From Prorocentrum cordatum (Eukaryota; Sar; Dinophyceae; Prorocentrales; Prorocentraceae), in NCBI GenBank assembly GCA_963575745.1, contig CAUYUJ010001381.1:418768-482767 (forward strand): a DNA stretch of 64,000 nt. Direction: 5' to 3'. Below, one piece after another: positions 20,896-32,579 of the stretch. Position 1 is the first letter of the stretch, and every line of letters begins with the position of its first letter. A model generated the notes under the pieces. That model did no database searches, had not been told where the DNA came from, and saw only the letters and a list, made by a program, of their open reading frames with translations. Made by a program: the position numbers and the translations under genes.

Positions 20896-20961
20896 GTTGA
20901 CAACCAACTGGCTCAGGTCGAAGTTGTTTGGCTCAAGCTTGCCCGTGCATTTCGGCTTAAG
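20896..20961 (+). other. Three tandem spliced-leader-like relics
   Basis: Three consecutive 21-24 base units end in GGCTCAG (20916), TTTGGCTCAAG (20937) and CGGCTTAAG (20961). The third, CCCGTGCATTTCGGCTTAAG, aligns to the dinoflagellate spliced leader with about two deletions and two substitutions. The spacing is close to the 22-nt leader length. Tandem leader relics are known to mark genes that passed through a trans-spliced mRNA and were reinserted. The first unit is weak. Confidence 0.4.
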
Positions 20962-21920
20962 CTCCTCCTGAATGCTGCACTTGCACCGTCGTGCGCGCGC
21001 CGCTCGGCGCGCGCGCAAACGCCCGCAACATGTGTTGTTGGGCGTTCTGGCGTCGCGCCCGTGCGGCAGTTTGCGTGCAGCACGCGAGCTTAGACCAACA
21101 ACAGTCTTTGTGCGACCAAGGGGCCCCGCGGGCCCCATTGATGAGGGGCGCTGTGGGTTGGGCCGTTCGCGCGCGCGGCGGGTTGTTTGAGCTCCGTTAT
21201 GGGTGCTCGCATTGTTTTGCGAGGCGCTGTTGCTGGGGCGGCGGCCGCGCGATGACTCGCGCCAGTCTTGGCCATCAGCGCTGTTTTCCAGTGCTGCGCC
21301 CGCCAATGGTTTGGGGCGCCTGCGCGCGCTAGTCGCGCCGACGTTGGCGTGGCGGATATCTGCATTGTACGCGCGTCGACGGCACGTCATCAGAACAGGC
21401 CGCTCGCCGCGCGACGGCGCGATGGTCGGTCCGCCGTTGTTTTGGCGGCGGGCGGCGGCGTAACTGTGTAAATGTTTGGCAATTGTGTGCCTGCGTGGCG
21501 TTGCCGAGTCATGTCGTTGCGCGGCCGCGATTCGGCGTGGTCTGCGGGTGTTTGCGCCCTCTGGGAATGTGCCATGCTTGTTACATTGCGCGTGCCAGCC
21601 TGCTGCTCTGCGGGTCGTTCGGCCCTTGCTTTGTTATCGCGCGGGCATCCAAGCTTTTTCTTGCAACGCTGCGAATCGCAATTTGCTTTGACAAGTTAAA
21701 TTGGTGGCCACTTTCAACGAAGTCGAAGGGGTGCCCGCCATAGTTACTTTAGAGCTACTTTATTTTTTTGTAGCTGATCAGCTGTAGAGGATCGGTTCAT
21801 ACACAGCAATGTATCTACGTTGCCTGCAGATGTGGGTGAGCTGATTGCGGTATTTCTATTTGAACGCGATCGGGAGGGGATTGGCCAGGGAACGTTGTTC
21901 TGGACCCTTCCTGCGCTCGT
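20962..21920. other. GC-rich region between leader-like relics and LINE relic
   Basis: No domain was recognised. It could be the 5' part of the non-LTR element or of another retrocopied transcript. Open frames on both strands have chance composition. Confidence 0.3.
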
Positions 21921-21949
21921 CCATTTTCTATGTCCAATACGGATGCTAA

Positions 21950-23335
21950 GGTGATTGCTTGTTGTTTCTTCTGCCGCCCACCCAGCGAGCTCTCGCAACC
22001 GTCGGTCGCGCTTCTTCAGAAGTGCGAAATGCAGGCAGGCGCTCTTCCATGTTGCCCAGGGCGAGAGTCTGGGGCTCCAGCAAGTGCTACTCGCACGGGC
22101 TTCCTCTGCCATGCTCTACACAGTTTTTTGCCGCCTTACCTTCTCCACGTCGCGCGCGGGTGTTTGTTGTCCCTGATGCCATGGGAACCCCTCCTTCCAT
22201 CATCAGCTTCTATGTCATGCTCTATCGTAACGAGGGCGCGTTCACGATAGGTGTTCAGAAGGCGGGTGGCTTTGCTATTCAACGGCGGGCGAGACAAAGG
22301 GGGCCCAAGCTCGATGGCCTTCTTTTGTCTGTGTCTCGATCCAGTCTTGCTGTGGATCCAGCGGGCGTTGCCCGCGCATGTCGCGCTTTGTCTAGCGTGT
22401 GCAGATGATTGTCTTTTTTGAATAATTGACGCCTTTCGCTCGCTTGCTGCTGTCTGGCGGCTACTACTTGTGCTCGGATATGCGATTGGCATCGCCCCCA
22501 ACTTCCGCGAGAGCACGCCACTGGTCTGTGGGGGATTCGGAGGGGGGAGGTCAGTCGTGTGATGATCACGGAGGCGACGGGGCTGGAGCTGGCGAGTGTA
22601 AGTTCGCCACTTACATACCATGGGCTGTGCGTCGGCCCTGATGCTGCCGGCGTGGCTTGGGGAGCCCTGCCCATGCATTGCATGGCCAGTTGCACCGCGC
22701 TTCGTCAGCTTGCCCCTGGAAATGCGATGGCTGCGTCTACATGTCCTGTCGCGTGCTTGTCTGTGCTCGAGTTTGTCATGCAAGTGGAACCTGGCACGGA
22801 AAATTTCATGCGCATGTGCAAGCACATGCTGCAGCGGCTTGCTCGTGGTCCGTCACATGCCTTCCCTTATGACATGCTAGTGTCCACGCGGAAGATCGTT
22901 CCCCGATTGGGTCGCCAGATCTTCTTGCGCTATGTCGCGCTTGCCGAGGTGAAATCGCCTTTGACTGTCCTGGCATAGTGATCGCTGGAAAGAGCTGAAG
23001 AGACTCACTGAAAACGATACCGTCTGCCATGCCGGGCTCGTGGAGCCCGATGAGTGGCATTGCAACTCATCCCCCCCCAAAAAAACAAACAAACAAATGT
23101 TGGAGGCTGATCAGCTCGTCCAAGGCGTTGCGCAGCTCTCGGAGCTTCCGCCTGCCGCTATCCAGCGCAAGCTTTACGCTCGCCACGTGCCTCCCTCTGC
23201 CTGGTCCCGCCGTTTTTGAAGGGATTCAGCATTGGTTGCGAAAGTGGCCTCCCGAAGTTGATTGCAGCAACCTCTCTCACCTTGTTCAAAACCGCCGCAG
23301 TGCAGCAGCGGCGCCCACCTACCCCTCGTGACTAT
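21950..23335 (+). pseudogene. Decayed non-LTR (LINE-type) reverse transcriptase
   Basis: Pieces in alternating frames spell the palm of a non-LTR reverse transcriptase and the segment after it. Frame 2 gives SIISFYVMLYRNEGAF before about 22260. Frame 3 (about 22275-22420) gives GGRDKGGPSSMAFFCLCLDP, matching the usual GxRQGCPLSxxLFxLxLDP pattern with substitutions, and then ACADDCLF at 22398-22418, equivalent to the catalytic [FY]ADD box. Frame 2 again (22600-22978) gives LTYHGLCVGPDAAGVAW, SVLEFVMQVEPG and MLQRLARGPSHAFP, which resemble the YLGxxxGP and later conserved segments of dinoflagellate LINEs. Protein-like sequence continues weakly to about 23330. The frame changes and altered motif residues mean it is inactive. 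No 3' end or poly-A tail was identified. Confidence 0.65.
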
Positions 23336-24060
23336 GTCTTTGGGTGTACTCATTGAGAATCCGGGCTTGACATTTCAAGAGGCTACGGCGATCGTCGTCG
23401 CTACAAATTCTGCCATCTAGCGATTCGAATCCAGCTCTACCCTCCTTCCTCCGAATGTGTCGCTGCTGTGTGCCTGCATGCGTGGCGCTCCTTTTGCGCG
23501 CCTACCATTGCGCGCGCCTGGGGCTCCCAGGCGCAGTCGCTCAACGCTTTGAAGATCGTCTCCGCCTTCTCGCTTGGAGACACGAGGCTGTTGCACAGGC
23601 ATGGGGAGACATCCGTGCTGGGCCTGGATGGCTGGTGCCTGCAGGGTAGCTCGAGGGAGCCTGAACAGCTGCGTGACCGAGGCGGTGGGCGGGGTAAAGA
23701 AAATGCGAGCCGCTGTCTCGGGGGGATGTCCGCGCATCTTAAGTCTTCCATTATTCCCGCTCCCTTGCAGCCTGAGTCCATGTGGCGTGGCGCCTTCAGG
23801 CCTTGCAGTTCAGCCGAGTCGATTGTTACTTTGGAAGCGGAGTGGAAGATATGGTGGACTGTTGGCAAGAAGCGCTCCATTTTGCTGGCCCCCGCTCGGA
23901 GACCCGCCCAGGCCCATGGTAACCGAGTGAGGGCCCCGTGCGCTGGGTGGGTTTCTCGAGCATTCGTCGCGTTGGCGCCCGCGCCCGCTCGTGGTGGGTT
24001 TCGTGAGATTCCGCCGCGTTGGTGCCCGTGCCAGCTCGTGGGTGCCCCGCGGGCGTCCCG
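23336..24060. other. Spacer; right end is an inverted relative of the 65-bp minisatellite
   Basis: No gene was recognised to about 23925. From about 23930 to 24060 the words CCGTGCGCTGGGTGGG and GGTGCCCCGCGGGCGTCCC look like reverse complements of units in the 24.4-25.0 kb minisatellite. Confidence 0.4.
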
Positions 24061-24063
24061 TGC

Positions 24064-24152
24064 GCTTGCACCACGCAGCTTGCACCACATAGCTTGCGCC
24101 ACATAGCTCATACCACATAGCTCACACCGCATAGCTTACACAACGTAGTTTG
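24064..24152 (+). repeat. 14-bp tandem repeat GCTTGCACCACATA
   Basis: About six degenerate copies. Three more copies of the same unit occur at 24310-24352, after an AT microsatellite and ~75 bases of AT-rich sequence, so one array appears to have been split. Confidence 0.8.
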
Positions 24153-24175
24153 CATCACTATACATGCATATGTAT

Positions 24176-24176
24176 A

Positions 24177-24229
<53 letters not shown>

Positions 24230-24235
24230 TACAAG
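24176..24235. repeat. (TA)n microsatellite
   Basis: About 28 TA dinucleotides with a single GTA interruption. A shorter (TA)n occurs at 25440-25466. Confidence 0.9.
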
Positions 24236-24419
24236 TTCTGTATTTGTATGTATGTGTAGATATTCATATATTTGGCCAAATATTTGTGCACACGTGTATT
24301 CCATCGATTTGCTCACACAACGCAGCTCACACCACTTAGTTTACACAACATGCAATCACTCACGGTTCGGGGTCGCGAGCAGGAGTACAGCGAATTCCAC
24401 GTGGGAGTTCGCGGGCGCC

Positions 24420-24965
24420 TGCCTGGTGAACCTTCAGCCGACCCAGCCAGCGCACAAGGTGCCCACGGAGGGCCCCGAGTCACCCAACAGGAGGAACTCG
24501 GCACACCCACCCTGCGATCGGACCGCCCACGGGGTGCCCACAGCCGCCCACCATGCGAAACTTCGGCAACCCCACCCAGTGCACCGGCCGCCCCCGAGGC
24601 GCCCTCGGCAGCCCACGAAACGAATTTCGGTAACCCCACCCAGCGCACGGGACGCCCACGGGGCACCCAAGGCCGCCTACGAGGCGAAACCTCGGCACAC
24701 CCACCCTGCGCACGGGGCGCCCCCGAGGCGCCCACCGCGGCCCGCCAGGACAAACGTCGGCAAATCCGCCCAGCGCGCGGGCCGCCCACGATGCGCCCAA
24801 GCCAGCCCACGAGGCGAAACCCCGGTAACCCCACTTAGCGCCTGAGGCGCCCCCGAGGCGGCCACGGCCGCCCAGCGGACGGGACTTCGGCAACCACCCA
24901 GCGCAGCAGGCGCACACGAGGTGCACAAGACCGCCGACCAGGCGAAACCTCGGCAATCACACCAA
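24420..24965 (+). repeat. 65-bp minisatellite
   Basis: About eight tandem units, each with a GCCCACNAGGCGAAACCTCG-like start, a CACCCAGCGCA core and a GGGGCGCCC-like end. The period is 65 bases with few indels. Because 65 is not a multiple of three, the long frames across it are chance products. Confidence 0.85.
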
Positions 24966-26719
24966 CTGCTTGGGTAACAGAAGTAACATCTCCAAGTGTA
25001 AGCACTGATTTGGGAATATCGTTGAAGGATTATGTCGTCTTGGGCCGGCCCCCGGGGCTTGCGATACCGCCCAATATGCCTCCAAGGTGGCTCCCGGATG
25101 GGCCCCTGAGGCCATCCCAGAACACGTTGGAAGTTCGGGTTCCCACGGGCGTTCCCGGGAATTGTCACGCGGGACGCCGCAGAAGCGCCCAGAAGTCTCG
25201 TGAGTTGGGGGTCTGGGTCCGTTGCAGATTGATGCCTCACGCCGACCAAGATCGAGGACTCGAAACGGCCTGGTTGCTCTCAACCCAGCGCTTGCGGCAC
25301 GGCCCGGCGGCGCCTATGACATCGCACGGGGTGCGCTTGGCGAGCTATTGCCGCTGCGAGCAGAAAGTCTCAGAGCGTGCAGCACGTCGATCCTTGCCCC
25401 CGCTCTTGGACTGTGAGCTCAGGGGCAACGACAGGGGAAATATATATATATATATATATATATATAGATGGGCTCAGAGGCGGAGCATCGACCCCCCCCC
25501 CTATCGCCCATTCATCGCCCATGGGGCATGGGTGCCGGAGCCCGCCCATGAGCGTGCGTTTTCGTGATCGAGGGCCGATCGCTCATCTATCGGCGATGTC
25601 GCGCCGAGTCCAAGTCATAGTTCCCCCCCCCTGAGCCAGTCCCCCATCGTTGCCCATCTCAGTACACGTAAGAGTGACCCTTCGCCAGGGTGACCCCTGG
25701 TGCGGTCCTACTGGGGCCCCCAGATCGCCGAAGGCGATATCAGCGGCTTGCGCTCTCGGGCTTGGCTTTTCGCGACCCCTGAGACTGGTCACCAAATCCT
25801 GGGGTCACTCTTGCGCGTAACCCAAAATTGGCCTCGTCCTGGGAGCCGTGGTGGCTCCCATTACAACGCGGCTTTTGCGTATGTGCTCTCCTATCTTCCG
25901 CCATTGCTTCCCTCCTCTTTCCACGCGTTTTGAAGCGCGATCGGATCATCGGACCTTTTCCTCTCGTGCGCTGCACTGCGCTGATAGCAGCCTTGTTTTC
26001 ATGCACCGTGGCAAGGGCAAGCTTGAACGGTGCCTCTCTACATCATGCGTTCGCGGCGTTGCTGGTGAAATAATGACGTTTTGCAAGGAGACCTTTGCAT
26101 CCTTTGCATGGGCTTCCGACGTTCGTGCATTCCGCCGTCAAGTTGAACTTCAGTGTTTTTTTTCGTGGCCTGGAGCCAAATTCTGGGTCTGGGTGCCCAA
26201 GCTGGAGACCCGGGGGCTAAAGCTTTCAGTTTGGCGGTGAGCATCTCTGTCGTCGTCGTCGTCATCGTCGTCGTCGTCGTGTATACGTGAAGCCTGCGCG
26301 TGGAGGGGGCGTAGTTCTGCATCCTCCCGCCCTCCTTCCCCTTCTCCCCCTTTCTCTCTTCCCTCACCATGTGGCAGCACGGGCGTGGCAGCGCGGGCAG
26401 CAAGGTGTCTTTGTCAAAAACCAGTGCGGAGTGGTCGCTGGGCGCCTGCGCGTGCTCCAGATTTGGAGGCAAAGTGTATGTTGTCTTGCTGTTGACAGGG
26501 GTGGTTGGCCTGCAGGCAGCAAGCAACCTGCCGGCACCCCCGCCGTCCCTTTCAAGCATCAAAGCAAAGTGGTCGCGGGGCGCCCGCGCATGCTCCAGAT
26601 TGGAGGCAACGTGTATTATGCATGGCTGTTTTTTGCAAGGAATGGTTGGGGGGTCTCATTGGTCCGGGCTGGCTGCCGCTCGCCCTCGGGAGGGGGTGCC
26701 TATTAATACGAGGCAGTGA
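24966..26719. other. Spacer without supported gene
   Basis: Contains (TA)n at 25440-25466, a (TCG)n tract at 26246-26282 and a near-duplication at about 26425-26480 and 26560-26610 (GCGGGCGCCYGCGCRTGCTCCAG type with GTGGTCGC). No coding region was recognised. Confidence 0.4.
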
Positions 26720-26840
26720 TACAGTAGGGTAGACTAGAGCAGGGCACAGTATATTAGGGTAGATGGTAGAGTAGAGTCGGGTAGAGTAGAGCAGAGCAGA
26801 ATCGAGTAGAGTTGAGAAGAGTGGATGCATAGAGTAAAGC
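26720..26840 (+). repeat. TAGAG-type short repeat
   Basis: Degenerate AGAGTAGAGTAGGGTAG units. Related blocks lie at 32580-32760 and 33355-33720 in the same orientation. Confidence 0.75.
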
Positions 26841-26846
26841 AAACTA

Positions 26847-29800
26847 TCGAAGACGCCTACGGCGAATCACCGCCGCCCCCTGCCTTTTTGGAAACGCCGA
26901 TGTGGCCGAAAGTTGGACTAGAGCTTGGCCAAGCTATCGGACCATGAGTTCCCCGAGTCGGTTTGGAAAGCTTTCGGGGAACACATGGGAGAGAATGATT
27001 ATGAAGGAGAGGAAGAAATAGAGTAGGAGGATGAGGGTTGTTAGGAGTCTCTTGGGGCACCCTTGGGGTCTGTTGGGGGCTTCTTGGGGGCCTCTTCGAG
27101 GCCTCTTGGAGGCATCTTGGGGGCCTCCTTGGGCCTCTTGGGGGCCTTTGGGGGCTTCCTGGGGGTCTCTTTGGCCGTCTTAGGGCGTTCCTGGTCCGTC
27201 TGACGCCGTCTGGAGCCGTCTTGGGGGCCTCTCTGGGCCGTCTTGGGGCCCTCTTGGGGCGCTTCAGGGCCGTCTTGGAGGCCATGTTGGGCGTCTTGGA
27301 GGCCTCTTGGGCCGTCTTGGGGCGCTCTTGGGGCCGTCTTGGGGGGCCCTTGGGCCGTCATAGGGCCTTCTTGGAGGCCTCTTGGGCGATCTTGGGGGCC
27401 TCTTGGGCCGTCGGAAGGCCGAAAAGAAGAAAACGCAAAAAACCTTCAAAAACCTAAGGAAAACCAATGATTTTGGCCTCTTCGGGCTCTCCTGGAGAAC
27501 GTCTTGGAGGCCTCTTGGGCCATCTTGGAGGCATCTTGGGGCCATCTTGGCCGTCTTGGAGGGCATCTTGGGCCGTCTTGGAGGCATCTTGGAGCCATCT
27601 TACCCGTCTTGGAGGCCATCTTGGCCGTCTGGGAGGCATCTTGGAGGCCATCTTGGGCCATCTTGGCCGTCTTGGAGGCCATCTTGGGCCAAGTTGGGGC
27701 AACAAAGGCATTGACAGACGGATTTTGGGAAAATTACGGGTGGCCGGCGGGACGGGCCGAAGCCCATTGGGGAGTTCTTTTAGAAAAAGAACCAAAACCA
27801 AAACCTGAAACATCCAGCACGCCGTGCACCCCTGTGGCAAGACCACAGGGGGCGGCGGATCGAAGACGCCTACGGCGAATCACCGCCGCCCCCTGCCTTT
27901 TTGGAAGCGCCTATGTGGCCGAACGTTGAGGCCAGACCTGCCAAGCTATCGGACCACGTGTTCCCCGAATCGGTTTGGAAAGCCTTCGGGGAACACGTGG
28001 GCATCTTGAAGGTCATCTTGGCCGTCTTGGAGGCCTCTTGGGCAAGCTTTGGGCGATCTTTGGGGCTTTTTGGGCCGTCTCGGGCCAGCTTCGAGCCAAC
28101 TTCGGCCATCTTGGTGGGTTCCTGGCACGTCTGAAGCCGTCGGAAGCCGTTTGGGGGGCCTCTATGGGCCGACTTGGGGCCCGCTTGGAATGCTCCAGGG
28201 CCGTCTTGGAGGCCATCTTGGGCGTCTGGGAGGCCATCTTGGGCGTGTTGGAGGCCTCTTGGGCCCTCTTGGGGCCCTCTAGGGGCCATCTTGGAGGCCA
28301 CTTGGGCCATCATGGGGCTCTCTTGGGGGCCTCTTGGGCGATCTTGGGGGCTTCTTGGGCCGTCTTGAGCCGTCGGAGAGCCGAAAAGGCGCAAATGCCA
28401 AAATCCTTCAAAAACCAAGTGAAAATCAATGATTTTGGCCTCTTCGGACTCTCCTGGAGGACCTCTTGGAGGCCTCTTGGGCCGTCTGGGAGGCCTCTGG
28501 GGGGCCTCTTGGGCCGTCTTGGGCCGTCTTGGACTCTCTTGGGCCGTTTTGGAGGCCGTCTTGGACCATCTCGGGCGGACTTGGAGGCCATCTTGGGCCA
28601 TCTTCGCGATTTGTTTGAGGATGTCCCGAGCGAAACGGCCGTTTTTGGGCATTGACAGATGGATTTTGGGAAATTTGCGGGTGGCCGGCGGGACGGGCCG
28701 AAGCCCATTGGGGAGTTCTTTTAGAAAAAGAACCAAAACCAAAACCTGAATCATCCAGCACGCCGTGCACCCCTGCAAGCAGGGGGCGGCGGATCGAAGA
28801 CGCCTACGGCGAATCACCGCCGCCCCCTGCCTTTGTGGAAGCGCCTATGTGGCCGAACGTTGAGGCCAGACCTGCCAAGCCATCGGACCATGTGTTCCCC
28901 GAATCGGTTTGGAAAGCCTTCGGGGAACACGTGGGCGTCTTGATGGTCATCGTCGCCGTCTTGGAGGCCTCTTGGGCGATCTTTCGGCGATCTTTGGGGG
29001 CTCTTGGGCCGTCTCGGGCCGTCGGAAGGCCGAAAAAAGGGAAATGCCCAAATCCATCAAAAACCTTGGGAAAATCAGTGATTTTGGCATCTTTTGGCCT
29101 TCCTGGAGGCCCTCTTGGGGGCCTCTTGGGCCCTTTTGGGCCAGCTTCGAGCCAACTTCGGCCATCTTGGTGGGTTCCTGGCACGTCTGACGCCGTCGGG
29201 AGCCGTTTTGGGGGCCTTTCTGGGCCAACGGGGGACCCTCTTGGGGCGCTCCAGGGCCGTCTTGGAGGCCATCTTGGGCGTCTTGGAGGCCATCTTGGGC
29301 GTGTTGGAGGCCTCTTGGGCCGTCTTGGGGCCCTCTAGGGGCCATCTTGGAGGCCACTTGGGCCATCAGGGGGCTCTCTTGGGGGCCTCTTGGGCGATCT
29401 TGGGGGCTTCTTGGGCCGTCTTGAGCCGTCGGAGAGCCGAAAAGGCGCAAATGCCAAAATCCTTCAAAAACCAAGTGAAAATCAATGATTTTGGCCTCTT
29501 CGGACTCTCCTGGAGGACCTCTTGGAGGCCTCTTGGGCCGTCTGGGAGGCCTCTGGGGGGCCTCTTGGGCCGTCTTGGGCCGTCTTGGACTCTCTTGGGC
29601 CGTTTTGGAGGCCGTCTTGGACCATCTCGGGCGGACTTGGAGGCCATCTTGGGCCATCTTCGCGATTTTTTGAGGATGTCCCGAGCCGGGTTCGTTGAGC
29701 ACGTTTGGGGATTTTCCGGGTGGCCGGCGGGTTCTGCCGGAGCCCACTGGGGAGTTCTTTTGGAAAAAGAACCAAAACCAAAACCTGAAACATCCAGCAC

Positions 29801-31966
29801 GCCGTGCACCCCTGCAAGCAGGGGGCGGCGGATCGAAGACGCCTACGGCGAATCACCGCCGCCCCCTGCCTTTGTGGAAGCGCCTATGTGGCCGAACGTT
29901 GAGGCCAGACCTGCCAAGCCATCGGACCATGTGTTCCCCGAATCGGTTTGGAAAGCCTTCGGGGAACACGTGGGCGTCTTGATGGTCATCGTCGCCGTCT
30001 TGGAGGCCTCTTGGGCGATCTTTCGGCGATCTTTGGGGGCTCTTGGGCCGTCTCGGGCCGTCGGAAGGCCGAAAAAAGGGAAATGCCCAAATCCATCAAA
30101 AACCTTGGGAAAATCAGTGATTTTGGCATCTTTTGGCCTTCCTGGAGGCCCTCTTGGGGGCCTCTTGGGCCCTTTTGGGCCAGCTTCGAGCCAACTTCGG
30201 CCATCTTGGTGGGTTCCTGGCACGTCTGACGCCGTCGGGAGCCGTTTTGGGGGCCTTTCTGGGCCAACGGGGGACCCTCTTGGGGCGCTCCAGGGCCGTC
30301 TTGGAGGCCATCTTGGGCGTCTTGGAGGCCATCTTGGGCGTGTTGGAGGCCTCTTGGGCCGTCTTGGGGCCCTCTAGGGGCCATCTTGGAGGCCACTTGG
30401 GCCATCAGGGGGCTCTCTTGGGGGCCTCTTGGGCGATCTTGGGGGCTTCTTGGGCCGTCTTGAGCCGTCGGAGAGCCGAAAAGGCGCAAATGCCAAAATC
30501 CTTCAAAAACCAATGGAAAATCAATGATTTTGGCCTCTTCGGACTCTCCTGGAGGACCTCTTGGAGGCCTCTTGGGCCGTCTGGGAGGCCTCTGGGGGGC
30601 CTCTTGGGCCGTCTTGGGCCGTCTTGGACTCTCTTGGGCCGTTTTGGAGGCCGTCTTGGACCATCTCGGGCGGACTTGGAGGCCATCTTGGGCCATCTTC
30701 GCGATTTTTTGAGGATGTCCCGAGCGAAACGGCCGTTTTTTGGAGGATTTGTTCCGGTCGTTGAGCACGTTTGGGGATTTTCCGGGTGGCCGGCGGGTTC
30801 TGCCGGAGCCCACTGGGGAGTTCTTTTGGAAAAAGAACCAAAACCAAAACCTGAAACGTCCAGCACGCCGTGCACCCCTGCAAGCAGGGGGCGGCGGATC
30901 GAAGACGCCTACGGCGAATCACCGCCGCCCCCTGCCTTTGTGGAAGCGCCTATGTGGCCGAACGTTGAGGCCAGACCTGCCAAGCCATCGGACCATGTGT
31001 TCCCCGAATCGGTTTGGAAAGCCTTCGGGGAACACGTGGGCGTCTTGATGGTCATCGTCGCCGTCTTGGAGGCCTCTTGGGCGATCTTTCGGCGATCTTT
31101 GGGGGCTCTTGGGCCGTCTCGGGCCGTCGGAAGGCCGAAAAAAGGGAAATGCCCAAATCCAGCAAAAACCTTGGGAAAATCAGTGATTTTGGCATCTTTT
31201 GGCCTTCCTGGAGGCCTCTTGGGGGCCTCTTGGGCCCTTTTGGGCCAGCTTCGAGCCAACTTCGGCCATCTTGGTGGGTTCCTGGCACGTCTGACGCCGT
31301 CGGGAGCCGTTTTGGGGGCCTTTCTGGGCCAACGGGGGACCCTCTTGGGGCGCTCCAGGGCCGTCTTGGAGGCCATCTTGGGCGTCTTGGAGGCCATCTT
31401 GGGCGTGTTGGAGGCCTCTTGGGCCCTCTTGGGGCCCTCTAGGGGCCATCTTGGAGGCCACTTGGGCCATCATGGGGCTCTCTTGGGGGCCTCTTGGGCG
31501 ATCTTGGGGGCTTCTTGGGCCGTCTCGAGCCGTCGGAGAGCCGAAAAGGCGCAAATGCCAAAATCCTTCAAAAACCAAGGGAAAATCAATGATTTTGGCC
31601 TCTTCGGACTCTCCTGGAGGACCTCTTGGAGGCCTCTTGGGCCGTCTGGGAGGCCTCTGGGGGGCCTCTTGGGCCGTCTTGGGCCGTCTTGGACTCTCTT
31701 GGGCCGTTTTGGAGGCCGTCTTGCCCCATCTCGGGCGGACTTGGAGGCCATCTTGGGCCATCTTCGCGATTGTTTGAGGATGTCCCGAGCGAAACGGCCG
31801 TTTTTTGAAGGATTTTTTTCCGGATTGAGGTGTTTTCGGCTTCCTCCCGGGACCCCGGCGGGACGGACCGGAGCCCACTGGAGAGTTCTTTTAGAAGAAG
31901 AACCAAAACCAAAACCTGAAACATCCAGCACGCCGTGCACCCCTGCAAGCAGGGGGCGGCGGATCT
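26847..31966 (+). repeat. ~1-kb satellite, five tandem units
   Basis: The unit-start word TCGAAGACGCCTACGGCG occurs at 26847, 27860, 28794, 29833 and 30899, and the sixth unit start is cut off at about 31966. Unit lengths are therefore about 1013, 934, 1039, 1066 and 1067. Each unit has a conserved ~150-base head, then ~750 bases of short CTTGGAGGCC/GGGCCGTCTTGG subrepeats around a conserved AATCATTGATTTTGGC-type patch, then a tail ending AACCAAAACCAAAACCTGAA. Long open frames run across it on both strands (up to 612 codons), but they are Gly/Leu/Ala/Ser or Pro/Arg/Lys low complexity and I do not regard them as genes. Units 3 and 4 are the most alike. Confidence 0.9.
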
Positions 31967-32039
31967 ACTAGCATTCGGCCCATCCCGCCACCGTGCCTGG
32001 GCTGTGGGTATAAAGCCTATGGGATGTTCATAGGGATCT

Positions 32040-32345
32040 CGTGGTGGGTCTCTCAGGGGCCTCTTGAAAGCCTCCTTGGGGCCTCTTCGACGCCTCTTGG
32101 GGCATTCTGGGGGCCTCTTGGGGCGGAAGGCTTGGATTTTCGATTCGTGTTCCCTCTCCTCTCTTGGCCCCATTTCGGGGCCGTCTTTGGGCCCTCTTGG
32201 GCCGTCTTGGGCGCCTGTTGGGCCGTCTTGGGTCGCTCTTAGGCCGTCTTGGGGTCTTGGAGGCCTCCTGGGCCATCTTGCGGCCATCTTGCTTGGGCGT
32301 CTTGGAGCGATCTTGGCGAGGCCCTCTTTGCCAATGTTCAGGGCC
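32040..32345 (+). repeat. CTTGGGGCC-type subrepeats downstream of the satellite
   Basis: Same short words as the satellite body (CCTCTTGGGGC, GGGCCGTCTTGG), but without the unit head. Confidence 0.65.
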
Positions 32346-32470
32346 TCTTCGAGCCATCTGGGCTCGTTTTGGGGCTTTCCTGGGCGAGCTAGGCCGACGC
32401 GAGCGATTTCGGCGGACCCCGGAACGCCCGGGAAGCGCGTGGTCTGGGCCTTTCAAGACATACGATTCTG

Positions 32471-32473
32471 GCT

Positions 32474-32509
<36 letters not shown>

Positions 32510-32513
32510 GCAG
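32471..32513 (+). repeat. (CAG)n microsatellite
   Basis: About thirteen CAG triplets with one CGG interruption. Confidence 0.9.
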
Positions 32514-32579
32514 CACAGCCCTCTCAGTGCTGCATGAGCCTTGGGGCACTCCACTTCGTGTCAGAGGCACGGTGGCGGG

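Noticed and set aside
24150-24956. Pro/Ala/Arg-rich frames on both strands
   Set aside because: They arise from the 65-bp minisatellite, whose period is not a multiple of three.
30133-31971. 612-codon plus-strand open frame
   Set aside because: It translates tandem satellite units into Gly/Leu/Ala/Ser low complexity, and equally long frames run on the other strand.
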